A program made the translations under genes and the position numbers. A DNA stretch of 64,000 nt. It comes from Oceanisphaera sp. IT1-181 (GTDB lineage Bacteria > Pseudomonadota > Gammaproteobacteria > Enterobacterales > Aeromonadaceae). The stretch is from the NCBI RefSeq assembly GCF_033807535.1, contig NZ_CP136856.1:1855001-1919000 (forward strand), given 5' to 3'. Of the stretch, positions 9,092-17,477 are shown one piece after another. The notes beneath the pieces were generated by a model. That model searched no databases. It was not told the origin of the DNA and saw only the letters and a list, made by a program, of their open reading frames with translations. The first letter of the stretch is position 1. Every line of letters starts with the position of its first letter.

Positions 9092-10528
9092 TTACGCGAC
9101 GGCGAGGGCCACGGTTTCTGCATCGGTTTGCACCAATTCATTGTGTAACGACACCACAGAACGCTCGTAATATTCATCATCGACGATAAACTGCATTTCT
9201 ACGGCGCGTAATGACTGGTGCACGGCACGTACCGGGACACCGGCTTTATTCAGGGCTGCTACCGAGCGGGCCAACAAGCCGGGAATACTCATGTCACTGC
9301 CTACAGCGGATACCACAGACACCTTATGGGTGTTAACGTCTGCGTGTTCAAAGCGGCGCTGCAGCGCGCTCACCAAGGTACGCACGGTTTTACGATTGCC
9401 AGAAATATAATAGGTCAGCGTATTGGCGTTCATGTCTTTCGACACTAAGTTCAAGCGCATGCTATCCAGCTCATCGGTAAAACACTCTGCGTAATGGGAA
9501 ACGCGGCCCACCATATCTTGATCAAACAGCTCAACGGCAAAGATATTACGGCGCCCGGCCACCATCTCCACACAAGGTGACGGACTGCGATAATCGGTAG
9601 TGATCAAAGTACCTTCGTGATCCGGCTCAAAGGTGTTGCGCACTCGCAATGGAATATCTTGTTGGCGCAGACCTTTCGCCGCTTGCGGGTGAATCGCTTC
9701 CATGCCTAAGTTAGACAGTTGATCGGTCACATCATAGTTAGTACGACCAATGGGGATCACTTGGTCTTCGCCGGCCAAGCGCGGATCGGCACTGCTTAAA
9801 TGGAATTCTTTATGAATAATGGCTTCACGCGCGCCACTTAATACCGCTAAACGACTAAAGGTCATTTCGCTGTAACCTCGGTCAAAGCGGTTCATTAAAC
9901 CTTCTTGGCAATGGGCATAACCGGTAGCGACGGGCAGCTGGGTGGTTAAGTCAAAGCGCGCCAGTGTCTGAGTTAACACCTCATCAAGCGGCAAGGCTTC
10001 GTCACTGCGCCAGCCCGTTAAGTCCATTAATACTGCATTCACGCCGCTTTGGCGTAAATACAACACCATATTGTGCGCGCTGTGTGCTTCACCCATGGCG
10101 GCCAACAGCTCACGAATGGTTTGTAATTGCTCGGCTAATTGAAACTGACCAAAGGCGCAAACTTGGCGCAGATGATGCAAACAATCACGAATACCGGCAA
10201 TGCGCTCTTGTAGAAACGAGTCGGCCAAGGCGCGCTCAGGGGTGTGCCCAAACATATCTTCGTTAATTTTCGCCATGCGATCGAGGACGTTATCGAGCGC
10301 TTGCTCCCAAGCACTGTCGTCTTCTGCATCAGCATAAGTGGCATAAACACCGGGCGCGCCGGTGCGTTTGCACTCCAGCAAGCCATCTGTCACACCGCCA
10401 AAGGCCGACACCACTAACAGACGCTGGTAGTACTGCTCTGGGGTACGATTATGCAAGATGATGTTATCGCGGACCGCTTGATACTCGCTCATGGAGGTAC
10501 CGCCGATTTTTTCTACTGTGTGTGACAA
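9092..10528 (-). CDS. ask: Aspartate kinase, ectoine-operon type (Ask_Ect)
   Basis: 478 residues. The aspartokinase domain begins HTVEKIGGTSMS (the KxGGTS phosphate-binding motif) and is followed by paired ACT-type domains in the last 150 residues. It phosphorylates L-aspartate, the first step toward the aspartate semialdehyde used by EctB. Its place as last gene of ectABC and its diverged sequence are those of Ask_Ect, thought to avoid lysine/threonine feedback control. The start codon is TTG at 10528 with AAGGGA upstream. The next ATG (residue 13) would cut into the KIGGTS motif, so TTG is preferred. The gap to ectC (173 bases) is structured. Confidence 0.93.
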   Translation of the reverse strand: MSHTVEKIGGTSMSEYQAVRDNIILHNRTPEQYYQRLLVVSAFGGVTDGLLECKRTGAPGVYATYADAEDDSAWEQALDNVLDRMAKINEDMFGHTPERALADSFLQERIAGIRDCLHHLRQVCAFGQFQLAEQLQTIRELLAAMGEAHSAHNMVLYLRQSGVNAVLMDLTGWRSDEALPLDEVLTQTLARFDLTTQLPVATGYAHCQEGLMNRFDRGYSEMTFSRLAVLSGAREAIIHKEFHLSSADPRLAGEDQVIPIGRTNYDVTDQLSNLGMEAIHPQAAKGLRQQDIPLRVRNTFEPDHEGTLITTDYRSPSPCVEMVAGRRNIFAVELFDQDMVGRVSHYAECFTDELDSMRLNLVSKDMNANTLTYYISGNRKTVRTLVSALQRRFEHADVNTHKVSVVSAVGSDMSIPGLLARSVAALNKAGVPVRAVHQSLRAVEMQFIVDDEYYERSVVSLHNELVQTDAETVALAVA

Positions 10529-10569
10529 GTTATTCCCTTAATGTTTATTAAACAGGTTTTCACTGTGTT

Positions 10570-10668
10570 CGCACATTTTCATTGGGCTTGGGGTTTGGCG
10601 CCTAGATGTGATTTACCTTAACGCACCCTGCCCAGTGAAAATGTTCGTAAACGGGGGCCAGCCCCCGT
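10570..10668 (-). promoter_or_regulatory. Structured ectC-ask intercistronic region
   Basis: Two nested signals occur between ectC and ask. ACGGGGG / CCCCCGT (10651-10657, 10662-10668) is a tight GC hairpin without a T-run. An imperfect 18-base inverted repeat (10570-10587 with 10630-10647, 16 of 18 matching, 42-base loop) follows. These could lower ask expression relative to ectABC or protect the upstream message. No promoter for ask is obvious. Confidence 0.5.
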
Positions 10669-10701
10669 ATCCAGCAAGCATTACGTTATTTAGGTTACCG
10701 A

Positions 10702-11097
10702 TTACTCGGTGTCGAGTGCGTATACGCCGTCGGCGTCGTGCACTTCTTTACCGCTTAGTGGCGGGTTAAATACACACGCCAGCTTCATATCTTCACTGCC
10801 ACCACGTAACAAGTGATTGTCGTGCTTGTCCAAGATATACAAGGTGCCAGGCTTAATGGGATAAATTTTACCATCGGCTAAATCTTCAATTTCACCGTCA
10901 CCACTCATGCAATACACAGACTCTAAGTGGTTCTGATAATGAATATGGGTTTCGGTATTGGCATAAATAGTGGTGATGTGAAAAGAAAAGCCCATGTTGT
11001 CGTCTTTCAACAACATACGGGTGCTTTCCCAAGTCCCAGTTTCTGATTTCACACGACGCTCAGTTTGCTCACATTCAGCTAAGGTACGTACTATCAT
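10702..11097 (-). CDS. ectC: L-ectoine synthase EctC
   Basis: 131 residues, cupin-fold ectoine synthase that cyclises N-gamma-acetyl-diaminobutyrate to ectoine in the cytoplasm. The start MIVRTLAECEQTERRV and the block TETHIHYQNHLESVYCMSG are typical; the latter carries the metal-binding cupin residues. PGTLYILDKHDNHLLRGG is the second cupin motif. The start at 11097 is preferred over a longer frame because AGGAAA lies 7 bases upstream and EctC proteins begin here. It is the third gene of the leftward ectABC-ask operon, 119 bases after ectB. Confidence 0.97.
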   Translation of the reverse strand: MIVRTLAECEQTERRVKSETGTWESTRMLLKDDNMGFSFHITTIYANTETHIHYQNHLESVYCMSGDGEIEDLADGKIYPIKPGTLYILDKHDNHLLRGGSEDMKLACVFNPPLSGKEVHDADGVYALDTE

Positions 11098-11216
11098 GCT
11101 ATTTCCTTTCTTTAATACTGTATTCAGTGCGGCGTGACGACTTGGCACACCACACTCACTTAATAGATAACTGCCCACCGACAAGATTTGCGTGTTCGGT
11201 GGGTCAAGTATTGATG

Positions 11217-12491
11217 TTATGACGCTTTACGTAAGCGCTCAGCGTCGGTCTCTGCTGCTGCTTCTTCTAACCAATCTAGGCCTTGGTTTAATTCAGCCTC
11301 AGTAATGATAAGTGGGCACAAGCACTTCACGACTTCACCATCTGGGCCGGCAGTTTCAATAACCAAACCACGCTCAAAACATTTACCGGTAATGATGCTG
11401 GCAATGTCGCCATCGTAACAGGCCATACCTTGCATCATGCCGCGGCCTTTAACCTTGATGAACAGCTTAGGATAGCGGTCTACCATGGCTTGCATACGTT
11501 GATTCAGCAATTCGCCTTTCTTGCGCACTTCTGCGGCAAAGGTGTCGTCTTTCCAAAACAATTCCAGTGCCTTACGTGCGGTAACGAAGGCGTGGTTGTT
11601 ACCACGGAAAGTACCGTTATGCTCACCGGGCTCCCACTGATCCAGCTCAGGGCGCAGCAGCACGATGGCAAAAGGTAAGCCCATGCCACTTAACGACTTA
11701 GACAAAGTAATAATGTCGGGCTTAATACCGGCGGGTTCAAAGCTAAAGAAAGTACCGGTACGGCCACAACCGGCTTGAATATCATCGGCAATCATTAAAA
11801 TGTCGTGTTCACGACAGATTTTCTCTAAACGCTGCAACCACTTAAAGGAAGAAGCATTCAAGCCGCCCTCGCCTTGTACCACTTCAAACAACACGGCCGC
11901 TGGCTTATCTAGGCCACTGGAGTTGTCATTAAGCATGGTTTCAAACAGTAACAGGCTGTCTTCACCGGCACCTGGGTAACCGTCGTACGGTAAACGGCTC
12001 ACATCGGCCATCGACGTACCGGCACCGCCTCTGTGGTGTTGGTTACCGGTAGCGGCCAACGCACCTAAGCTCACGCCGTGAAAACCGTTAGTAAAGGCCA
12101 CAATATTGCTACGTCCGGTCACCTTACGAGCCAGCTTCATGGCGGCTTCTACCGCATTAGTACCAGTTGGGCCGGTAAACTGCGCCACATGATCCATGCC
12201 GCGCGGCTTTAAAATAACCTGCTGTAAGCTGGTTAAAAACGCCGCCTTGGCGGTGGTGTGCATGTCTAAGCCGTGGGCGATACCGTCTTGCTGAATGTAT
12301 TCAATCAGCGCTTCTTTTAACTCTGGGTGGTTATGGCCGTAGTTCAGGGTGCCAGCACCGGCGAGAAAATCTAAATAGCGCTTGCCAGATTGGTCGTATA
12401 ACCACACGCCTTGTGCCTTATTAAAGGTCACCGGAAAAGAACGGGCATAGGTTTGTACACTTGATTCCATTACATCAAAAATATTACTCAC
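11217..12491 (-). CDS. ectB: Diaminobutyrate--2-oxoglutarate transaminase EctB
   Basis: 424 residues, class III PLP aminotransferase. It converts aspartate semialdehyde plus glutamate to L-2,4-diaminobutyrate, committing carbon to ectoine. The phosphate-binding GPTGTNAVEAAMKLAR block (about residues 107-122), the IADDIQAGCGRTG motif and the PLP lysine in LSKSLSG (Lys265) are intact. The start is GTG at 12491 with GGAG upstream, giving the normal EctB head (FDVMESSVQTYARSFP). An ATG two bases upstream is out of frame and followed at once by TGA. Ends normally. Confidence 0.97.
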   Translation of the reverse strand: MSNIFDVMESSVQTYARSFPVTFNKAQGVWLYDQSGKRYLDFLAGAGTLNYGHNHPELKEALIEYIQQDGIAHGLDMHTTAKAAFLTSLQQVILKPRGMDHVAQFTGPTGTNAVEAAMKLARKVTGRSNIVAFTNGFHGVSLGALAATGNQHHRGGAGTSMADVSRLPYDGYPGAGEDSLLLFETMLNDNSSGLDKPAAVLFEVVQGEGGLNASSFKWLQRLEKICREHDILMIADDIQAGCGRTGTFFSFEPAGIKPDIITLSKSLSGMGLPFAIVLLRPELDQWEPGEHNGTFRGNNHAFVTARKALELFWKDDTFAAEVRKKGELLNQRMQAMVDRYPKLFIKVKGRGMMQGMACYDGDIASIITGKCFERGLVIETAGPDGEVVKCLCPLIITEAELNQGLDWLEEAAAETDAERLRKAS

Positions 12492-12582
12492 ATGGACTCC
12501 TTAAAGTCTGAGTGCAAATCAAAAACAAAAGATAATTTGGCGATCAACAAGATGAATTAGCATTGCTGTCTGTCACGGGCTG

Positions 12583-13116
12583 TTAGCCAAGCGTGATGCG
12601 AAATAAGATTTCACTGCTGCTATCACCATTAAAATGGCGCTGCTGATCAAAGAGAAGGTGGCGGGCGCCTGAGTCTGTCGCTTGGCTACGCGCAAAGCTT
12701 TCAAACAAACCCCAAGAGGCAGCATTATCCGCAGTAATCGTGGTTTCTAGATGGGTGACGCCAGCGCAGGCATCAGATGCTAATAGGTTAGTTAGCAAAG
12801 TGCGGGCTAACCCCTCACCACGTGCGCGTTTATCTATGGCTACTTGCCAAACAAACAAAGTGTTTGGTTCAGCAGGTTTGCGGTAGGCAGAGATAAACCC
12901 CAGTAGTGAGTTATCTTCCTGGTCTTCGGCCAGCATGCAAGTGTCGGCAAAATGCAGGCATTGCAGAAGATTACAATAGGTAGAGTTAGTGTCGAGTGGC
13001 TTACAACGGTCAATCAAACGGTTGACGTGATAACCGTCGGTTGACTGGGGGTGACGCAACAAAATTTGCAGGTCAATGGTTGTGTCCGCTTCTAAGTCTG
13101 AATGGGTAGTAATCAT
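12583..13116 (-). CDS. ectA: L-2,4-diaminobutyric acid acetyltransferase EctA
   Basis: 177 residues, GNAT fold. It transfers acetyl from acetyl-CoA to the gamma-amino group of diaminobutyrate. Typical EctA features are IDRCKPLDTNSTYCNLLQC near residues 36-54, the FVWQVAI strand, the acetyl-CoA loop RARGEGLARTLL, and ETTITADNAASWGLF. It is the first gene of ectA-ectB-ectC-ask. No ectR (MarR-type) or ectD (hydroxylase) is adjacent, so regulation and hydroxyectoine formation cannot be read from this locus. A strong inverted repeat lies just upstream (13138-13169). Confidence 0.96.
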   Translation of the reverse strand: MITTHSDLEADTTIDLQILLRHPQSTDGYHVNRLIDRCKPLDTNSTYCNLLQCLHFADTCMLAEDQEDNSLLGFISAYRKPAEPNTLFVWQVAIDKRARGEGLARTLLTNLLASDACAGVTHLETTITADNAASWGLFESFARSQATDSGARHLLFDQQRHFNGDSSSEILFRITLG

Positions 13117-13137
13117 TTATAGTCCTAAACTTATTTA

Positions 13138-13169
13138 GTTAGTGGGCTAAGCAAAAATGCTCCACTAAC
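13138..13169. promoter_or_regulatory. Inverted repeat upstream of ectA
   Basis: GTTAGTGG (13138-13145) and CCACTAAC (13162-13169) are perfect complements. An inner AGC (13150-13152) and GCT (13159-13161) flank an AT loop. It lies 22-53 bases upstream of the ectA ATG, in the leader or promoter of the ectoine operon. It may be an operator or an RNA hairpin; which cannot be told from sequence. Confidence 0.5.
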
Positions 13170-13270
13170 CTAACAAACCATCAGTCAATTGCAAGCATAA
13201 CTCGCATTTTTTAATTAGGGCTGCATGCATTTTAGTGATCAATAATGAATGATATATGAAGGATAACACG

Positions 13271-13350
13271 GCCATTTACCCCCTGATAAACGGCCAAAAA
13301 TCGCATTTTTCATGCCCCGATCAACCCTGCTCATTTCCGCTCAGAGCAGG
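13271..13350 (+). promoter_or_regulatory. Structured 5' leader of the cold-shock gene
   Basis: The region before the csp ATG at 13427 contains GGCCATTTA...TAAACGGCC (about 13271-13297) and CCTGCTC (13326-13332) paired with GAGCAGG (13344-13350). Long structured leaders that act as RNA thermosensors are known for cspA-type genes. This leader is suggestive only, since the transcript start is not defined. Confidence 0.4.
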
Positions 13351-13426
13351 TCTCAACAGAGCTGCTACTATCAAAGCAGTGGTAATAAAGTGTTGCCACC
13401 TAGTCAGACTAAATCGGATAGAGATT

Positions 13427-13636
13427 ATGAGCGCAAAAGAGACAGGTACTGTGAAGTGGTTCAACGAAGAAAAAGGCTTTGGATTCATCACGCGTGCATC
13501 CGGGCCGGATCTTTTTGTCCACTTTTCTTCCATACAAGGGGATGGTTTTAAAACCCTACCAGAAGGCCAAGCAGTGACATTTATTGTGACCCAGGGTAAA
13601 AAAGGACCTCAAGCCGAAGAGGTAGAGCTGGCTTGA
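13427..13636 (+). CDS. Cold-shock domain protein (CspA family)
   Basis: 69 residues, a single cold-shock OB fold that binds single-stranded RNA or DNA. RNP1 is present as KGFGFI and RNP2 as LFVHFSSI; the opening TGTVKWFNEEKGFG is canonical. The frame is open further upstream, but the start at 13427 is chosen because it gives the standard length and GGATAGAG precedes it. It is divergent from ectA and followed by a strong terminator, so it is monocistronic. Which Csp paralog it is cannot be decided. Confidence 0.95.
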   Translation: MSAKETGTVKWFNEEKGFGFITRASGPDLFVHFSSIQGDGFKTLPEGQAVTFIVTQGKKGPQAEEVELA

Positions 13637-13643
13637 TTAACGG

Positions 13644-13679
13644 TTAGGGCGCCGTGCAAGCGGCGCCCTAACATTATTT
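13644..13679 (+). terminator. Terminator of the cold-shock gene
   Basis: TTAGGGCGCCG (13644-13654) pairs perfectly with CGGCGCCCTAA (13661-13671), loop TGCAAG, followed by CATTATTTG. The T-run is poor but the stem is very stable. Confidence 0.75.
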
Positions 13680-13749
13680 GAACAGGAACCATCCAAGGGT
13701 TACCCTCAGTCATTGCAATAGCACGCTTCATTCTCTGACTAGGTATCCC

Positions 13750-14634
13750 ATGATTAAATTTTTCCTCTCTTGTTGTTTTTTACTCTTCTCACTACCACTA
13801 CTCGCCCAAGACCCACCCGGAGAACCCGACTCAACTGCCGAGGCTGAAGTGCGCACCAGACTCACGCCCTTTATGGAGCGTTACATGCTTGACGAGCTCA
13901 AAGCGCTGCGCACCGAAATGGCAAAATTTCAGGTTAAAGTTACCGATGACATTGTACAAAAAGAGCTTAACGTCGCCGATAAAGCGATAAGTTACGCAAA
14001 CGTGACGGTTACTTACTTCTTTTACCTGTTGGCGGGGGCAGCTTCCGTACTGGCCATTGTTGGCTGGCAATCGTTAAGGGAACTAAAGAAAACTGCTCGC
14101 GATTACGCAGAAACTGAGATGAGAAAGATCACCAATACCTATGAACACAAGCTCAAACAGATAGAGCGTGAACTACAACGAAAAACCAAGGTGATCGCGG
14201 AAAACTACCGAGAAATTGAACGCTTTCAAGAAATTCATGGCCTGTGGTTACGTGCCAGCCAAGAACAAAGTCCCCAAGCAAAAATTGATATTTACGACCA
14301 AATTCTCGATATCAAACCCGGCGATTTAGATGCCATGACCCACAAAGCCGATGCGGCCTTAATGATGAACGAGCGCCAATGGGCACTCAGTTTGTGTAAT
14401 CGGGTACTGCAGGTGGACCAGCAAAACGCCCATGCGTTGTATCAAAGAGCCTGCGCCCACGCCGGAATGGGCCATGAAGATCAAGCCTTGTCAGATTTAG
14501 AACTGGCGGTAAAAAACAACGTGCACTTGGGCGATGTGGCGGCGGAAGATGAAGAATTTGACTCATTACGCCAGCATCCGCGCTTTATTGAGCTCACTCA
14601 CGAGCATATCGACACCAGCACAACGGACAGTTAA
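13750..14634 (+). CDS. Membrane-anchored TPR-repeat protein, unknown role
   Basis: 294 residues. A signal peptide (residues 1-19, ending LLAQ) is followed by an acidic segment and a single membrane helix at about residues 83-105. A highly charged coiled coil (about 107-162) leads to two or three tetratricopeptide-like repeats (about 178-260), including DAMTHKADAALMMNERQWALSLCNRVL and HALYQRACAHAGMGHEDQALSDLELAV. The start at 13750 is the first that gives a signal peptide. It is likely an inner-membrane scaffold, but I do not recognise a named family. It lies between the cold-shock gene and maoP and ends shortly before maoP. Confidence 0.75.
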   Translation: MIKFFLSCCFLLFSLPLLAQDPPGEPDSTAEAEVRTRLTPFMERYMLDELKALRTEMAKFQVKVTDDIVQKELNVADKAISYANVTVTYFFYLLAGAASVLAIVGWQSLRELKKTARDYAETEMRKITNTYEHKLKQIERELQRKTKVIAENYREIERFQEIHGLWLRASQEQSPQAKIDIYDQILDIKPGDLDAMTHKADAALMMNERQWALSLCNRVLQVDQQNAHALYQRACAHAGMGHEDQALSDLELAVKNNVHLGDVAAEDEEFDSLRQHPRFIELTHEHIDTSTTDS

Positions 14635-14791
14635 CAGGTGATAACAGGCACCCTAAATGCTCATAAAACTTGCCATAATGCTCAACATAAAATATTTTTA
14701 ACGTGACGTTGAAAATATTGATTTTGCATCCGCATGCTGAGTGCCATACTTTGCGCGAATCAGAGAGCCATCAATTAAAGTGAGAAAGAAC

Positions 14792-15127
14792 ATGAGCTTT
14801 GAGTCAAACAAGCCATTTCAGGACTTCGCCCATTTCCCTCGCGGTTTACGTCGTTGTGGCGAATTTACTGTCGTAGAAGCCCAACTGCTTGAACAAGCCG
14901 GCCACGCTATGTTGGCATTGTATAGTGAACAAACCGCGCCCAACGGCAGCGAAGAGCTGCGTTTCGTTGAACAAGTCAAGGAAGGCAGCGCCACCGACAG
15001 CAAACATGCTAAGGTGTGGTTAAAGTATTTAAAGGTAATAGGCCCTAAACGCGTACACCGTTTATGCTCACCCATGACCTCCGGCGGTGATGATGATTTT
15101 GAACCCGTAGAAGACAGTTCAGAATAA
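14792..15127 (+). CDS. maoP: MaoP (YifE), Ori macrodomain organiser
   Basis: 111 residues, DUF413 family. It matches E. coli YifE/MaoP (112 residues) in the HFPRGLRRCGEFTVVEAQLLEQAGHA block, in the RFVEQVKEG segment, and in VWLKYLKVIGPKRVHRL. In E. coli MaoP acts with the site maoS to insulate the replication-origin macrodomain. The start at 14792 is chosen over a longer upstream frame because it matches the family N-terminus and a purine-rich GAGAAAG precedes it. It is followed by a clear terminator. Confidence 0.9.
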   Translation: MSFESNKPFQDFAHFPRGLRRCGEFTVVEAQLLEQAGHAMLALYSEQTAPNGSEELRFVEQVKEGSATDSKHAKVWLKYLKVIGPKRVHRLCSPMTSGGDDDFEPVEDSSE

Positions 15128-15173
15128 GTTGTACATTGCGGTCAGTTAAGAGCACCGCCATTATTTTGCAAAG

Positions 15174-15200
15174 TACCGAGCTTGGCTCGGTATTTTTTTA
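15174..15200 (+). terminator. Intrinsic terminator of maoP
   Basis: TACCGAGC (15174-15181) and GCTCGGTA (15185-15192) form an 8-bp stem, followed by TTTTTTTA. Confidence 0.9.
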
Positions 15201-15239
15201 TCTCATTTTTTGGACAGTTCCGGTGTTACCGAATTTAGC

Positions 15240-15358
15240 TTTGTAGCCGCCCGTCTCTTTGATAAAGAGGACTTCGGCGGTCCGCGTCAGCGGATGATTT
15301 CAAACCAACATAAGACCGAGCCGAAGCCCTCTTCTCCGAAGAGACAGACTCCTACAAA
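15240..15358. repeat. MITE-like inverted-repeat element, copy 1
   Basis: Begins TTTGTAGCCGCCCGTCTC and ends GACTCCTACAAA. The two arms of about 39 bases are imperfect complements: the left arm carries CTCTTTG...AAGAGGACTTCGGC, the right arm GCCGAAGCCCTCTTC...GAAGAGAC. The unit can therefore fold into one long hairpin. Closely related sequence recurs at 63756-63876, with fragments at 63436-63473 and 38841-38915. No gene inside. It is probably a non-autonomous mobile or REP-type element. Confidence 0.65.
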
Positions 15359-15679
15359 ATACGATGGCTCTCTAGTCACTATATTTCACTTTACCCATCG
15401 AATGTTTTGGCTCTTTTCGCTCTTATCCCAGTTTAATTTTTCCGCGCCTTCCGCGTTCTTCCGTTGCAGAGAGTCTTTAATCTTTTGTTTAGCTAGCGTT
15501 TGGTGCTGGACGCTCGGCGCTGTTTTATCTTTAGCTTACCGCTGCTTTTGCTACATGATACTCTTACACCACGCTTTTATTGGCCCGCCGCTTATGCTCT
15601 ATGTTTTGCAGTAAGTGATACATTAAGCAGTGATGCGTAACGCGAGCACTGGCCCACGCAATTAAAGAATCTAATCCCT
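15359..15679. other. Intergenic region before sbcB
   Basis: About 320 bases, T-rich on the top strand, holding no supported gene. A long open frame crosses it and the repeat, but it has no ribosome binding site, family resemblance or normal composition. It presumably contains the sbcB promoter. Confidence 0.5.
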
Positions 15680-17101
15680 ATGAGTCAGCCTGCAGTAACA
15701 CCCAGTTTTTTATTCCACGACTATGAGACGGCAGGCTTGCATCCGGCCTTTGACCGGCCGGTACAATTTGCCGCCATTCGTACCGATGCAGAGCTCAATG
15801 AAATTGGCGAGCCCATGATGTGGTACTGCCAGCTGCCCTCTGATTATCTGCCCTCGCCTGAGGCGACGCTAATCACCGGCATTACGCCACAAACCGCCCA
15901 GCAACAGGGCTTGTGTGAGGCGCATTTTATTGCCCGCATTCATGAGCAGTTTAGCCAACCTAATACCTGTATTTTGGGTTACAACAATATTCGTTTCGAC
16001 GATGAAGTGACCCGCTATACCTTATATCGCAATTTTTATGATGCCTACGCCTATAGCTGGCAGCATGGCAACTCCCGTTGGGACTTACTGGATGTAGCGC
16101 GCACCTTTTATGCGCTGCGCCCCGAGGGCATTAACTGGCCAGAAGACGAAGACGGTAAGCCGAGCTTTAAACTAGAGCGCCTAACCCAAGCCAATGGCAT
16201 TGAACACGCCAATGCCCACGATGCCCTGTCGGATGTGCGGGCCACCATAGCGCTGGCCAAATTGCTGCGCCAAGCTCAGCCTAAGTTATTCGACTATTTA
16301 TATACGCTTCGCAGTAAGCACAAAGTGAAAGCCCTTATCGATGTGATTAACGCCAAGCCATTAGTGCATGTGTCGGGCCAGTTTTCAGCTTGGCAAGGCT
16401 GTGCCACTTGGATTGCGCCATTGGCGTGGCACCCAGACAATGCCAATGCGGTGATTTGCGTTAACTTAGCCATGGATCTGACTCCACTTATCGAACTGAG
16501 CCCCGAGCTGCTAAAAGAGCGGCTTTACACTAAGCGCGCGGATCTGGGCGAACTGTTACCGGTGCCGGTAAAATTGGTGCACATCAATAAATGCCCGTCA
16601 TTAGCTAAAGCCGCCGCCCTGAGCGAGCAAAGAGCCGATGAGCTAGATATTAGTCGTGCTCAGTGTCGTGAAAGCCTTGATCTATTGCGTCGCCACCCAG
16701 AAATTCGCGAAAAAGTGGTGGCGCTGTATCAATTGCCTCATGATTTTGGCCCCAGCGCTGATGTAGACGGGGCGCTATATGAAGGTGGCTTCTTTGGCGA
16801 CGCCGATAAGGCAGCCATGGCCATGATCCACGCCAGCTCGCCTGAAGTGCTGGCCACCCTGCCGCTGCAATTTAATGACTCACGATTAAGTGAATTGCTG
16901 TTCCGCTATCGCGCGCGTAATTATCCCAACACCTTAAACGAGCAAGAATGGCAGCGCTGGCGTCAGTATTGCCAAGATAAGCTCAGCGCTCAGGCCGAGC
17001 CTTATATGCAGCGCCTCGAGCAATTGGTTGTCGATCATCAAGATGATGAAGCCAAGTTGGCATTACTGCAGGCCGTGGCCCGTTATGTGCAAGCGCTTTA
17101 A
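15680..17101 (+). CDS. sbcB: Exodeoxyribonuclease I
   Basis: 473 residues (E. coli 475). A 3'-5' exonuclease on single-stranded DNA, active in mismatch repair and recombination, that binds SSB. The DEDDh nuclease domain shows FLFHDYET (first Asp/Glu), CILGYNNIRFDDEVTR, and HANAHDALSDVRAT (His/Asp). The SH3-like and C-terminal domains follow with HVSGQFSAWQG and LVHINKCPSLAKAA. The match to E. coli is close throughout. The last 17 bases overlap the start of the YohJ-like gene, suggesting cotranscription. Confidence 0.97.
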   Translation: MSQPAVTPSFLFHDYETAGLHPAFDRPVQFAAIRTDAELNEIGEPMMWYCQLPSDYLPSPEATLITGITPQTAQQQGLCEAHFIARIHEQFSQPNTCILGYNNIRFDDEVTRYTLYRNFYDAYAYSWQHGNSRWDLLDVARTFYALRPEGINWPEDEDGKPSFKLERLTQANGIEHANAHDALSDVRATIALAKLLRQAQPKLFDYLYTLRSKHKVKALIDVINAKPLVHVSGQFSAWQGCATWIAPLAWHPDNANAVICVNLAMDLTPLIELSPELLKERLYTKRADLGELLPVPVKLVHINKCPSLAKAAALSEQRADELDISRAQCRESLDLLRRHPEIREKVVALYQLPHDFGPSADVDGALYEGGFFGDADKAAMAMIHASSPEVLATLPLQFNDSRLSELLFRYRARNYPNTLNEQEWQRWRQYCQDKLSAQAEPYMQRLEQLVVDHQDDEAKLALLQAVARYVQAL

Positions 17102-17477
17102 CGCCGCCCTTAACTCCGCACTGGTTAAGCATCCGCTGTTTATCTTGCTGCGCGGCTTTAGCCTGTTATTAGCCTGCCTCATCATGGGCAAAGCCATAGC
17201 GGGCTTATTACCCTTTGCTTTTCCGGGCAGTATTATTGGCCTCTTGTTGCTGTTCTTTTTACTGGTCAGCCAATTAGTCCCTTTAAACTGGGTACACCAA
17301 AGTGGCCAGCTACTACTGCGCCACATGGCGCTGTTATTTATTCCGGTGGCTGCCGGCTTACTTGGCTATGTGGACGTACTCAGCGAGGGATTAGGCTTGA
17401 TTTTAAGTGCGGCTTTTAGTGGCTTGGTACTGATCTTAGTGGTGGTGGGCCGTTTATATCAACGGATGCAAGCATGA
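17085..17477 (+). CDS. CidA/LrgA-family membrane protein (YohJ-like)
   Basis: 130 residues, four predicted helices, resembling E. coli YohJ. The signature AFPGSIIGLLLLFFLL and RHMALLFIPVAAGLLGYVD are present. CidA/LrgA proteins are holin-like, and with a CidB/LrgB partner they are implicated in murein hydrolase control or in small-molecule export. The start at 17085 overlaps sbcB by 17 bases; the frame is open upstream inside sbcB, but a start further back would add residues unlike the family. The stop overlaps the YohK-like start (ATGA), so the two are translationally coupled. Confidence 0.85.
   Translation: MCKRFNAALNSALVKHPLFILLRGFSLLLACLIMGKAIAGLLPFAFPGSIIGLLLLFFLLVSQLVPLNWVHQSGQLLLRHMALLFIPVAAGLLGYVDVLSEGLGLILSAAFSGLVLILVVVGRLYQRMQA

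Noticed and set aside
15210..15614. Open frame of 134 codons across the repeat element before sbcB
   Set aside because: It lies partly on a dispersed repeat, has no ribosome binding site, and its translation has no protein-like pattern.
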